Assembly: GCF_029227915.1 (NCBI RefSeq)
Contig: NC_079877.1
Coordinates: 3,968,001 to 4,032,000, forward strand
Source: Hydractinia symbiolongicarpus
Lineage: Eukaryota > Cnidaria > Hydrozoa > Anthoathecata > Hydractiniidae
Reading direction: 5' to 3'
Length of the DNA: 64,000 bases
Under the pieces are notes generated by a model. The model worked only from the letters and a program-made list of their open reading frames with translations. It searched no databases and had not been told where the DNA came from. Both the position numbers and the translations under genes were made by a program. Below, piece by piece: positions 12,615 through 22,213 of the stretch (within the stretch, counting starts at the first letter, position 1; every line of letters starts with the position of its first letter).

Positions 12615-13625
12615 GTTTTCCCGATTAAAATCTGAAGAAAATTCCTGCTTGGAATATATATTTTAATAGAAATCAAGCAACAAGTTTATATATTTGCAAA
12701 ATTCTTTTTAAATAAAACATTCCTTTGTGATATGTCTTTTTGAGAAAAAACAAAATTTTTAGGGCTCTATAACTTATACCATAGAGACGCACTGAAAGAA
12801 GACTCAGCAATAAAAAATCATTTAATAAACAACATCTTGACATGATTGGCAGAAAGACAATGCAACTAATTGCCTATCAGATGTTGTTAAAGGGCACCCC
12901 AGTGAAAAAATTTTTTTTGAAAAAAATGTTATTTTAATAAGACAATACATAAATATGTCAGAATAAACCTTTTATATACATCTTAATTTTTATATCTTTT
13001 TTTATCTTAATCGGGTCTGTAAACAGGGTCGCATACAAAATGATACTATGCCAATAAACTGTAAGCAAGAATAGAAAATCAAATATTCATACCTTACTCA
13101 ACGGTTTCACTTTATTCGTCAGAAATGTGAAAAATAATTTCAAAAAAAATGGCCGCCGCTATGATCTGGAAGGACAGTGTGCTTCGTCCACTAAGTAAAT
13201 TCGGTCCAGTCCTCAAAGTACTTGTGATGTCATAAGAAAGTACCTAACTTTGCCGTTTAATACAAAACAAGAAAGAAAATATAAGAATCTCAACTTGCCT
13301 AACTAATAAAAGCCTTTCTAAAAGAATTAACAACTTCCTTGCAACAAGAACTTCCTCTTTTTTTTCGTAGTAATGTTTTTCTCGGAAAATCGAGGCAATT
13401 TGATTATTGCATCAGCCATAACATTAGCGCTCTACCACGGATGTCCAATATAAACAATTATTTCCAGCTTATATTTAGCATTTTTATTAACACAACGGTA
13501 GAGTTCCTTAAATAGCTAATCCAAGTTAGCCTCGAAATGATAAATCTTCTTATCTTCCGTGGCGGGACCCTTGAGCGAGACGAAGAAACGGCGGGAAAAT
13601 TCCATAAACAAGACTGCCAGTCGCT

Positions 13626-15325
13626 ATGCCGTTTTGTGTGGCTTTTGGTTGTTCAAATCAAACAGAAAACAACAAAAATGTTTCTTTCCACACCATGCCT
13701 AAAAAGCAATCATTATTTAAAAAGTGGGAAGTGGCTATTGGGAGAACAGATTTACCTCCAAGTGGAAGATTATGTTCTGATCATTTTGAACAGTCGTGTT
13801 ATGTCTCGACAACAACATTAAAACAGGAACTTTGTGGTGACTTGTATTCAGCACGTAAAGGTACCCGTCGCCGATTGACACCTGATGCCGTGCCAACCTT
13901 GTTTAAACATAAGGAAAATAAAAATAAGGAGAGAAGCACTTCTGTTGGCCGATCTACACGTGCTGAACATGTTAGGGTAAGATTACATTGGTAATTAATT
14001 GTAAAGTCATCTGCGTTATTATCTTGATACTTTTTAATTTAGATTGTTACAGAGGCAATGGCTTCATTCGAATGTGAAACAGATGCTCCTGTAGTTTATC
14101 AGGACGATACATCTGAGATAGAGCCTATAACATCAGAGGACCATTTTCAGGTATTCAGTTACTATCCATGGCTGTAGCTGTGCATGTATTGCTACAGATT
14201 TCATATAAGTTACGTCGCATATTATTTTCAGAATGCTGAAGTTCAAACTGATAGAATTTACAACGTCCACGCTCAGACAGATACAACAAACCTGAGACGA
14301 GTAACAACTACAGATTTCGGTTGCAATTTCAAGGAAATCATTTGCAAAGCAAACGTTTCAACACAAACTGACTTTGATAATAATAATAATACACAGTTAG
14401 AACAATCCAGGTAAGCACCAACAGTTAGCAATATTAATTGAAAGAAGGCATTTTCGTTGGGGTGTTTTTTTTACTTATGATAATATATTTTATCGTAGAT
14501 TGTTGCAGTTTTGCACATCGACGCCCAATCGCCGTGATTATTCTTTTAGAGATACAGAAAGTGGTTGCAGTGACGATGATATGTCATCCTCGACCTTTGG
14601 TTTTTCTTCAAGTCAGTTTAAAATTATTTATGGGTGTGTGGTGTATCTTGTTGACAGTATTTACTTGCGCGTGTATTTTTAAATTTTGTAGCGAATTCTA
14701 GCATTTTGATAGATGAAGATAATTCGCTGAACGTTACTTCAGATGTTGCTGATGACAATGTTGTACCTGCATCGAATGCGGGAGAAACCGATGAAAAAAA
14801 AGATGAACGTAAAACAGATGATGGATGGAAAGAAAAAAGTGTTGAAGGTATGTACAACTCGTTCTCTGGGGACGAGAGTGAGTTTTGTATTCACTTATAA
14901 TTATTTGAGTACACTGGTCTCATTCAGGTACTTCACAACTGAAGGAAAGTTTTTTATCTGAAACAAGTGAAGTTGGCAATGATACAAATGATTCCGATTT
15001 TGACCCAACAGTTCATGGTGCATCCAGAAGTTTCGAAGAAAGTGAATCCGATATCAATGAATTCGCCGAAAATACATATGATCACAACAACAGATGCTTT
15101 ATCGTGTATGGAAGTCAAATTGATGTGTTATTGAACAGATGTTCAAAGTGTGGGTCGCTTGTGAACAAGTCAACAATTCGCGAATCATTTCGTAAAGGTT
15201 CCCAGCTTTATCTCCACATTACATGTACCAAAGGCTGCACTTATATTTGGAAATCTCAACCAGATTTCAAATGTGTGAAAGGTCAGGGAAATCTTGATAT
15301 TGCTGCTGCCGTAAAAAAAGTGTAG
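13626..15325 (+). CDS. THAP-domain protein (Kolobok-type transposase N-terminal part)
   Basis: Exons: 13626-13976, 14043-14150, 14232-14410, 14499-14611, 14692-14847 and 14928-15325, with consistent phases giving 434 aa. The N-terminal THAP zinc finger has C4, C9, C50 and H53, Trp34 and the closing AVPTLF box at 88-93, all diagnostic of this DNA-binding domain. The middle is acidic with repeated QTD motifs (VQTD, AQTD, TQTD). The last exon has a second zinc-ribbon-like module (CSKCGSL ... CTKGCTYIW) and then GNLDIAAAV just before the stop. In related transposon proteins I would expect the catalytic domain to follow this point, so the protein looks like a truncated transposase. Its 3' coding end overlaps the antisense P2X7-like gene by 43 bp. 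The exon 4 donor (A|GTCAGT) is the weakest splice call. Confidence 0.72.
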
Positions 15326-16035
15326 TTGCCGTCTTCTTCTTCGAATTCGGCCCTTATACGGCTAACAGCGCAAGATGGTATAACCCGTCTAACATGGCGA
15401 CCTAACTTATCATGTATCCACCAGGTAAACTGTCTATATGCTGCATATCTATACGATCTAAAAGTAAAAATAAATGAACCTATCTTTAATCCATAACGAA
15501 ATACAGTTTCATATGTGCAAAAAGTTACCCTACTTGTTTGGAACGTTATTCCTGCGCGGCAAATAAGCTCCTTCTCTATCTGCCAAGTTCACCAGCGATG
15601 TCCACAAAACCTCGACGTTAAGGCACACTGGACTAAAACCTGGATGATCAATTATACAGCCTAATGATAAGAATATTTTTATTGTTACTATTTCTAATAT
15701 GTGAAATTGTTAGATGTTTTATCCGCCGAAAAAGAAATTGACTCACCAATATTCTCCTTTTCAATCATCCGTTTTGTTTCTTCGACCTCTACACAACAAA
15801 TGCATTCAATAGGAAAATACTTTTTTTGGCAATGTCCACATTTGCACCACGTTTCACTATCCACGTCGCATCTTCCCTGTTTTCCCATCTCTCTTTCTAC
15901 ATCACTCTCATTTGCCTCGCTACTGCAGTCAGTCCATTCATCTTCCCCACCCTCTGATATAACGACTGGCTCAAAAAGGTATGGTAAAATATCCTCTGCC
16001 GTTTTTACAGTTGTAGATTCCGCCATTATTGACAT
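15283..16035 (-). CDS. P2X7 intracellular (ballast) domain-like protein
   Basis: Exons: 15747-16035, 15534-15660 and 15283-15457, joined in phase 1 then phase 2, giving 196 aa. An alternative ATG lies nine bases downstream. The start (AEDILPYLFEP) and an acidic region are followed by WCKCGHC and ECICC. The core then runs through CIIDHPGFSPVCL, RYAAYRQFTWW, IPSCAVSRIRAEF and GNYTFF. This is the signature of the cysteine-rich zinc-binding intracellular domain at the C-terminus of vertebrate P2X7 receptors. Here it stands alone, without channel transmembrane segments. Stand-alone forms are widespread in invertebrates and their function is unknown. It converges on the THAP gene inside the same TTAA-flanked element. 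The ORF is intact, so it may be expressed. Confidence 0.78.
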
Positions 16036-16337
16036 GTGAAATGAGCTCGTTTACCACAAGAACTTATTTACGCATTTTTCTGGTACAAGAATTATCGGCC
16101 AGCTTGGTTCATACTTTCTTATGACATCATAACAAAAATATAGACTGGCGCGAGTTTGAACATCGAGACGGAAAGGAAAGCAGAAGTGGAGAAGGAGGAA
16201 CAGGGAAGCTGTAGAAGAATTTGAAGGGTATGACTTTTTTCCATATCTTTCGAAGCAAAAGAATGCGACTTTCGTTATTATTGGCATGATAGGAATGTAT
16301 CACTAAAATATCATTTTCAATGCAGGAATCCCTTTAA

Positions 16338-17545
16338 AGTCGAGGGAGCTAGGTTCGAATAAATGAGCAAACGTCACATCGTGCAGAAAGTCCGTGAGCT
16401 CAGTAGCACACCTTCTAAAAGTTTGTTTACTTACTGTTTACATTGTTTGTTGATAAGACGTCTTGTCATAATGATGAAGATTATAACTCAAAAAACTTAG
16501 AATTGGATAATTCTCTTCATAAAAAGACTTTACAAAGCCACAGCCACACGACTTAGAACCTTCTCACAAGGGAGAAATTAATGATGCAAAGTGACGAGCT
16601 GTCTTTTACTGACTCAAAGCAACGTTCTTAGCAAAATATTTTCTTTTTAAAGAAAAAATATTTAACCCTTTTTTAACATTCGTTTCGTCAAAAAACTTTA
16701 TCCTTCGCTTCAGTAAAGGCCAAGATACATTTGAGATTTCTATTTCGAAACTGTCTGTTTTTTTTTTTTCATTTCAGAAATTTTTATTTCAGAAATATTT
16801 AGAAATATTTTGAAACATTTCGAAAGCTTTCGAAAGTATTTCGGATTGCTCTAAATCATGAAAATCATGTATATATAAAGCATAAAGAAAGTGAAACTTC
16901 CTTTCATATCATAAACATTACGAAACTCACTGATCGTCGCCATTTTAATAAAGTATACAAAGGCTTCTGGTATTACGTAATTTCCAATAATTACCTAGCC
17001 AACTTCATTCCCAGGGCCGAATTGAGCTCTCTTTTATTATTGACATAAAACTTTAGATAGAGTAGATATTTTAAAAGAGCACTGGGGAAAAAGAACCCGC
17101 GGACGTGGAGTTATTAAACCTCGGCCCATTTGAGGCATATGAAAATGTGTTATTAGTGGACACCTGAACCAGGTATGGAAGTGAAATAAAACCTGCAACA
17201 AGTCACTCATTCTGTCAACAAAAGTTAATTTTAGGACTTTTTCTATTTCGTTCGGCAAAAGCATAAAAAAAAAAAAAATGTACACGACTACAAAAATTAA
17301 ACTAAACAAGAAATGGCCTTGGAAAAATTATTTCCTCTTTCTCAGTGCTTTTGTCTATGCGGTCAGGTCGAGAATGGGGTCTTATATCATGACTCCCCTC
17401 GTTCCCAAGGCCTTTAACATTCTACGGGACCTGGTTCAGGTGGCGCTAAGAAAGTGGTTGAATCTATTCTTGACTTTAAATTTTTGTTTAAAATTTGAGA
17501 TAAGCCACGCGGATTGTACAATTTTGCACGCTCCGATTGGTCGAG
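16338..17545. other. Non-coding spacer left of the Polinton
   Basis: No supported gene. It contains TTTCGAAA / AAATATTT-rich short palindromes (16740-16860) and a 14-bp inverted pair, CACCTGAACCAGGT at 17161-17174 and its complement at 17429-17442. A GTTCCCAAGGCC segment near 17401 recalls common metazoan MITE termini. I read it as old transposon debris. Confidence 0.5.
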
Positions 17546-17550
17546 GACGT

Positions 17551-17658
17551 AGAGATAGGGAAATGCCGATGTTAGGACAAAATCCCTTAGCACTTTACCA
17601 TTTTACGTCAGAAGAATAGATCATACCCGTTAAATCAACAATAGAAGAATTTCTGTCC
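17551..17658 (+). repeat. Polinton left terminal inverted repeat
   Basis: This 108-bp repeat matches the reverse complement of 32023-32130 without gaps and with three substitutions. Its inner edge (TTCTGTCC) falls inside the PolB reading frame, so PolB's final codons and stop are supplied by the repeat. Confidence 0.95.
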
Positions 17659-20600
17659 ATAGTGGAACTCATACATAACCAACTTAGATAGATGGAGGAT
17701 CGCCGGTCCCAGGTAGATTGGCTTGTTCAGTTTGATCTTGATCTTGGACATCTCTATGCCCATCAGTGTTTCCGAGAAATAGATAGCACCCTTGAAGTTG
17801 GGCTTCTTCACCAGCTTCTCATATTGTTCTTTCTTGGTAGCCAAGCGTATGTCTTTGTGTCTACGTTGATTCTCCATAGTTTTACCAAAGACTGAATTGT
17901 TCATCAGCTTGAAAAAGTCCTTTTTGAAGTCATTCGTGATTTGGTACGCAGATCGGTATTAAAATCGATATAAGGTTTCAACCATGCACTCTGATCAAAT
18001 CTCAAGAGCCTATGAACCTTCTCAAGAATGAGACGTGCTTCAACGCTTGATCAAGTGCACGGATGTGAATGACATAGTTCTTCTTGTCCGAAAGACACGG
18101 TGTCAGCTTTTTGACGCCATTAATCACCTTCCTCTCAGGCATGAAAGGAAGATCGTTATGAGTATCATGAAGCTCCCACGGATATCTTGCATCAACCTCA
18201 AGTAAGTAACCATATTCACCATTTTCCGCAGCCAACTTTGAAATGAGTTTAGCGATAAATTTACTAGCATCATCCCACTTAAACCCTCCAGTCGGCAGCT
18301 TCTGTATCATAGCCCATCCATACAGATTGTTAGCATCTAGGTATTGTAGATAGGTGGTCTCTTCAGAAGTATTATACATCTCACCCATATATGGGTTATT
18401 GGCCTTGGCGTGTCTATGAACAGCCTGACAGAGACCGCCCCTAATACCCTTCTCCACAAACAGTAACATATCCATATCGGACAACAAATCTAGCTCAACA
18501 TCTGTCTTTTTCAGACAGGCCTGCCAGGCTAATCCCAGAGACGTGTAAAAATGTGAAGGATCCAGTTTATAGTTTGTCAAACATGTTTTCCTAAAAGTCT
18601 CAAAAACATCGGCAAGTAATAGAACGTCTGTCTTGAGATAGATATCATGATAAGCACCCATATTTTCAACTTCCATGTCCTTCCACACCTTCTGGGCATG
18701 CGCATAATCGGCATCACTGATACCATTCATGTTCAACTTGCTATAAAGGTCATATTTCAACGGAAGCTTAGTTTCATTAAACCTATCGAATGAATCAACA
18801 TATTCATATGGGTATACACCCTTTCTTCTCATTATTTTGAATTGCTCATCATCATTGAAGAATTTTCGAAGATTTTTACACTGATCATCAGATAGATTGT
18901 TTACCAACGAATTCAAGCCGCTTGCCATAAATCTGAATGAGTCTATGAATCTCAGCTGTATCTTTTTGTCTTTGGTCTCCCCATTTTTGCCAATGTATTC
19001 ACCAACCTCAACATCAGTCGAGAAAGAGATATATTTCTCTTTATTTTCAGCGATTACACTCATACCCCCTTCTCCATACTGCTTCGCAAGCTCTTTAATA
19101 AATAGATGTGCATCATATCCGCTAAGATTATGGAAGACTAAATTCTCCCATGCAGATGTGGCATTTGGTGGCATTTTCATAGCCATCAAGTTCTTCATCG
19201 GTGAGATCTTGCATACTTATTTTTGGAAACATATTATATAACCTTTTAGACTCAGAAACTACATGATCAACAAATCGTGAAACACAGTCCTCGCCGCGGT
19301 AAAGCGTCAGAGGGTTCGAAACTTCACCATGAGCAAATTTGCTATAACAACAGAAACCTGTAGGGATCAACTTTCTCCGTGGATGATCCGCATTTTGTCT
19401 CTTCCTCAGGCAAATCTTTTGTGAAGGCTTCGAAATCGGCATACATGATAAATGGGGCTTTGAGCTGGTACTGACCATTGTGAAATTTAACGGTGCTACC
19501 CTCTTCAGGGAGTTGAATCTTAGCAGCATCGTTATCTTTACAATATTCAAAGTGCTCATCCCTTTTCTGTTCGCTTAAGAATCCATTTAGACAATTCAAG
19601 CAATAATACTCCTTATGTTCATGCTTTGAGTTTGCCTTGCTCAGGACACCGCTCAAGTTCTTAACGGCGATATAATGTCTCTTATCCCCCTAACACAGTA
19701 AAAACAACACAACCGTCTCCTTACGATCCAGATGCTTCGACTTGCGACACATGTAGATACCTTCTCCATCATACTTTGTCAAAACATGAACAGCGATATC
19801 GGTGTTCCTTCTCTCAAACAAATCTATCTTGTTTAGTGCCATTGGGAAAGATAGACCATTCCAATTATACTTACCTTCAAACTTCTTAAGAATTGAGATA
19901 CGCTCAGGATGATTATTGATCAGATTGTGGTTAAGCGCAGCGATAATAGCCCATCTGAAACATTCATCATCATCCTCGTTATGAGGGTTAATCACAGATC
20001 GCTTTCCACTGAAATTCTTGGGTAGCGGCAAGTAAGAACTACCTCTGGTTAATTTCAGTTTATGAAAGTCCACATGCATATGTAGGATCCTTTCGATTGT
20101 GAACCCGCTGGCGGGTAGAGCAGGGTTTTCAATCTGCTCGATTATCTTATTACACATCCGATCGAAAACATCAGAAATGTCATCGTGGGCGTGCAGTATC
20201 TCCATATAGCTATTGAACGCTTTATCGACATACATTACTATGGATTCAGGATTAGATAAATCCTCATTGGATAAATCATCCCTTACCCACCTCACCCACA
20301 AGGTCGCCTGAGTCTTCAATGACTTCTTCTGCCCGAGCAAGTCCTTCATCAACTTCTTAACGATAGGATAAACCTTTTTCAAAAATACCCTAACATTCTT
20401 CTTACCATCCGAGTTTATCTTGAAGCGTTTGTATGAACCTACAAACGCTTCTTCAATAGGGGTATATGGTTTTTCCTCTTTCGGTACAGCCGGTCCCCCA
20501 CCTACCTTTTTATACAACCCCATGATCTTATCCTTCATGGTTTTGAAAGCTTTTGTTGTTTTATCCTTAATAGCCTTAGGTACATGATTTATCAACCATT

Positions 20601-20916
20601 CCCTCCATTCATTCAACTTACTTTTTATCTGAGGTCTAGTTTTAGCCATTTCTTGCCGCTCAAACAAATCCATGTCTTGTTGGCTAGTACCGGATCTCGA
20701 GGGTCTCGGTGCTGGTACGGGTCTAGGCATCGGTATTGGTCTATTTGGTCTCGGCGCTGGTACTGGTCTGGTGGGTCTCGGCACGGGTAACGGTGCTGAC
20801 ACGGTAGTGGGTGTCAATAATTCGATCAGATCGGCCTTTCTGAGCCTTGAGTATCCATGTAGACCGCGTTCTCTAGCGAGATCCCTTAATTCGGAAACTG
20901 TATTTCTCGAAGTCAT
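17635..20916 (-). pseudogene. polB: Protein-primed family B DNA polymerase, broken and truncated
   Basis: Replicative polymerase of the element. The ATG at 20916 opens a SAP-like helix pair (SELRDLARERGL) and a Pro/Arg-rich linker, then a conserved Polinton N-terminal region. Exonuclease motifs follow: YADFEA near 19455, NLSGYDAHLF near 19110 and YLKTDVLLLADVFE near 18630. Next come polymerase motif A (LDANNLYGWAM near 18330) and motif B (NNSVFGKTMEN near 17885). An in-frame TAG lies at 19690-19692. Frame changes occur near 19375, near 19195 (with apparent loss of a Cys/His linker), near 18030 and near 17930. The frame then runs through MYEFHYG straight into the left TIR and stops at 17635. 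The palm motif C (the catalytic YxDTDS) is absent. The order shows this is PolB beyond doubt, and a non-functional one. Confidence 0.92.
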
Positions 20917-20920
20917 ATCG

Positions 20921-20933
20921 GGTTGTGATATAC
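20921..20933 (-). promoter_or_regulatory. Shared start-proximal motif upstream of polB
   Basis: GGTTGTGATATAC on the plus strand (GTATATCACAACC in gene sense) lies a few bases upstream of the polB ATG. The same 13-mer sits at the same place before the SAP-RING gene (21658-21670). Sharing it together with the first codons suggests a duplicated promoter or leader. Confidence 0.45.
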
Positions 20934-20994
20934 TATATGTGGACCTTTAATATGGTTTTATACAATCGTGAAACCAAAAAAAAGATTCATAACA

Positions 20995-21018
20995 TTTGTT
21001 ACTCGCGTGAGTAACAAA
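20995..21018. terminator. Palindromic hairpin 3' of the RING gene
   Basis: TTTGTTACTC, a GCGT loop and GAGTAACAAA form 10-bp perfect arms, about 31 bp past the RING stop and upstream of polB. It belongs to a set of GTTAC/GTAAC palindromes found after several genes of this element. Confidence 0.5.
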
Positions 21019-21048
21019 AAAAACAAAAACAATCTGACCCCCGACAAA

Positions 21049-21653
21049 TCAATTATATTGTCTAATAACAAGATCGATGTATGCGCGACATATTGGGCAT
21101 TTATCTCTCCTCTCTTTCAATATATATGCACATGATAGACAGCAGCAAAAATGCCCTGTGGTACCATGAACAATAGTTGCTTCCTTTCCTTTCGAATAGC
21201 AAATTATGCATTTTTCCGATTCATCCAAGGTATCAATGTCATAGTCTGGGATAGCCGGCTGATGCGGCTCGATTGGATCCGGTACGAGTCTAGATCCACC
21301 GGATCTCGGTGCTGATCCATTGCCCATCAGATGGATGAATCCCGAGTCCTCGTCATCACTCGCATCATTTTCAACCGGTGCCGGTACCGGTCTGATAAAT
21401 CTGGGTCTAAGTCTCAAAATTCGATCAGCTCAGCCTTTCTGAGCCTTGAGTAGCCGCGTAGACCGCGTTCTCTAGCGAGATGTCTTAATTCAGCAACCGT
21501 ATTTGTCATATCGGGTTGTTGTAGGCCGCGTTCTCTAGCGAGATGTTCTCTAGCGAAATTCCTTAATTCGATCAGAAGGGCCATTCTGATAATTGAGTTG
21601 TGGTAGCGTTCTATATAGAGACCACTTTCATCAATTGTATTTCTCGAAGACAT
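21049..21653 (-). pseudogene. SAP-like repeats plus MDM2-type RING finger protein (frameshifted)
   Basis: Probable E3 ligase of the Polinton. The ATG at 21653 (SSRNT...) opens two or three SAP-like helical motifs (ELRNFAREHLARERGL, ELRHLARERGLRGYSRLRKAEL), closely similar to the start of PolB. The frame stops at about 21414. One base over, the sequence continues through a Pro-rich, acidic linker to a C-terminal RING (CIICYSKGKEA ... CCCLSCAY ... CPICRAYIDLVIRQY). The compact RING at the very C-terminus ending in a hydrophobic tail resembles MDM2/IAP-type RINGs, which dimerise through such tails. A single-base frameshift near 21415 separates the two parts. Alternatively the RING part could be its own gene, but no ATG starts it. 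Confidence 0.72.
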
Positions 21654-21657
21654 GCCT

Positions 21658-21670
21658 GGTTGTGATATAC
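21658..21670 (-). promoter_or_regulatory. Shared start-proximal motif upstream of the SAP-RING gene
   Basis: This 13-mer is identical to the one before polB, and the following coding starts also match (ATG then CTTCGAGAAATAC). It marks a duplicated 5' region. Confidence 0.45.
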
Positions 21671-21699
21671 GATTTTATGAATCTTTAAGATGGTTTGAT

Positions 21700-21925
21700 A
21701 ATCGTGAAACCGGACAAGGATCGCGAGGGGCTTCGTTCGCATAACCACCACCCGAGGTTGCGCTGCCCCATGGTGGTCACCGGAATTTTCCACAGGGTAG
21801 TTGGTGGTAAACTGCGGTTTATGATACCAACATCGCGCCACCATGCATCGTTTCCCGAGGGAAATGCGGGTGGGTACTCCCCCTGGAAAAAAAAATCGGG
21901 ACGCGAGAGCATCGCCTTCATAACA
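21700..21925. other. GC-richer intergenic tract
   Basis: This tract is noticeably richer in G and C than the rest of the element. Frames are open on both strands but none has recognisable content. It separates the SAP-RING gene from a small ORF. Confidence 0.4.
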
Positions 21926-21949
21926 TTTGTTACCCGAGCGAGTATCAAA
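21926..21949. terminator. Degenerate palindrome 3' of the 56-aa ORF
   Basis: TTTGTTACCCG facing CGAGTATCAAA matches the hairpin at 20995-21018 with two changes. It lies about 18 bp after the stop of the small minus-strand ORF. Confidence 0.4.
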
Positions 21950-21966
21950 ATCCGTTCTAGGTCTAA

Positions 21967-22137
21967 TCACCTTTTGAAAGATCTCTTATCATTATAACGT
22001 TTTTGACATTTTAGATATGCTTCTCTGTTGTTTACCTTCCAGTTGGTACAGTATCCATACCATTCTTGTCTGGTTTCTAGGTCGATGGTGTAGGATGGAT
22101 CACCATGTAGATCAGTTTGAGTAGCCACGTCAGACAT
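21967..22137 (-). CDS. Small conserved-looking Polinton ORF (56 aa)
   Basis: An ATG-initiated 56-codon frame begins MSDVATQTDL, has an aromatic centre (EWYGYCTNW) and ends in a basic tail (YLKCQKRYNDKRSFKR). It is intact, has an A/T-rich leader and is followed by a palindrome like those after other genes here, which supports it as real. It is probably a soluble basic protein. I do not recognise its function. It stands head-to-head with the integrase gene. Confidence 0.5.
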   Translation of the reverse strand: MSDVATQTDLHGDPSYTIDLETRQEWYGYCTNWKVNNREAYLKCQKRYNDKRSFKR

Positions 22138-22213
22138 CTTTATATATAATCAGTAAAAATATATTTAAGCACTTTTATCGTGCTACATCATAACAAAAAG
22201 GAGATAAATAAAG

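Larger units (their letters stand above)
7980..12861. repeat. Segmental duplication, copy 2 (RING-TRAF gene unit)
   Basis: This is the partner of 1-4968, offset by about 7.95 kb. Only scattered substitutions and small indels separate the copies across the core. Beyond about 12680 the match weakens but can be followed to about 12861, just before the TTAA-flanked element at 12887. Confidence 0.9.
12887..16337. mobile_element. TTAA-flanked Kolobok-like element carrying THAP and P2X7-ballast-like genes
   Basis: TTAA at 12887-12890 is followed by AGGGCACCCCAGTGAAAA. At the other end, the reverse complement read inward from TTAA at 16334-16337 starts AGGGATTCCTGCATTGAAAA. The short imperfect inverted termini, TTAA duplication and THAP gene together fit Kolobok transposons, which are known to use TTAA targets and THAP-containing transposases. 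The element is about 3.44 kb and lacks any DDE-type catalytic domain, so it would be non-autonomous. The terminal match is only modest, so the boundary call is inference. Confidence 0.5.

Noticed and set aside
17161-17442. 14-bp inverted repeat as ends of a transposon
   Set aside because: No target-site duplication or further terminal similarity outside the 14 bases.
20584-20950. Gly-rich plus-strand frames opposite the PolB start
   Set aside because: Antisense shadow of the Pro/Arg-rich linker on the minus strand.
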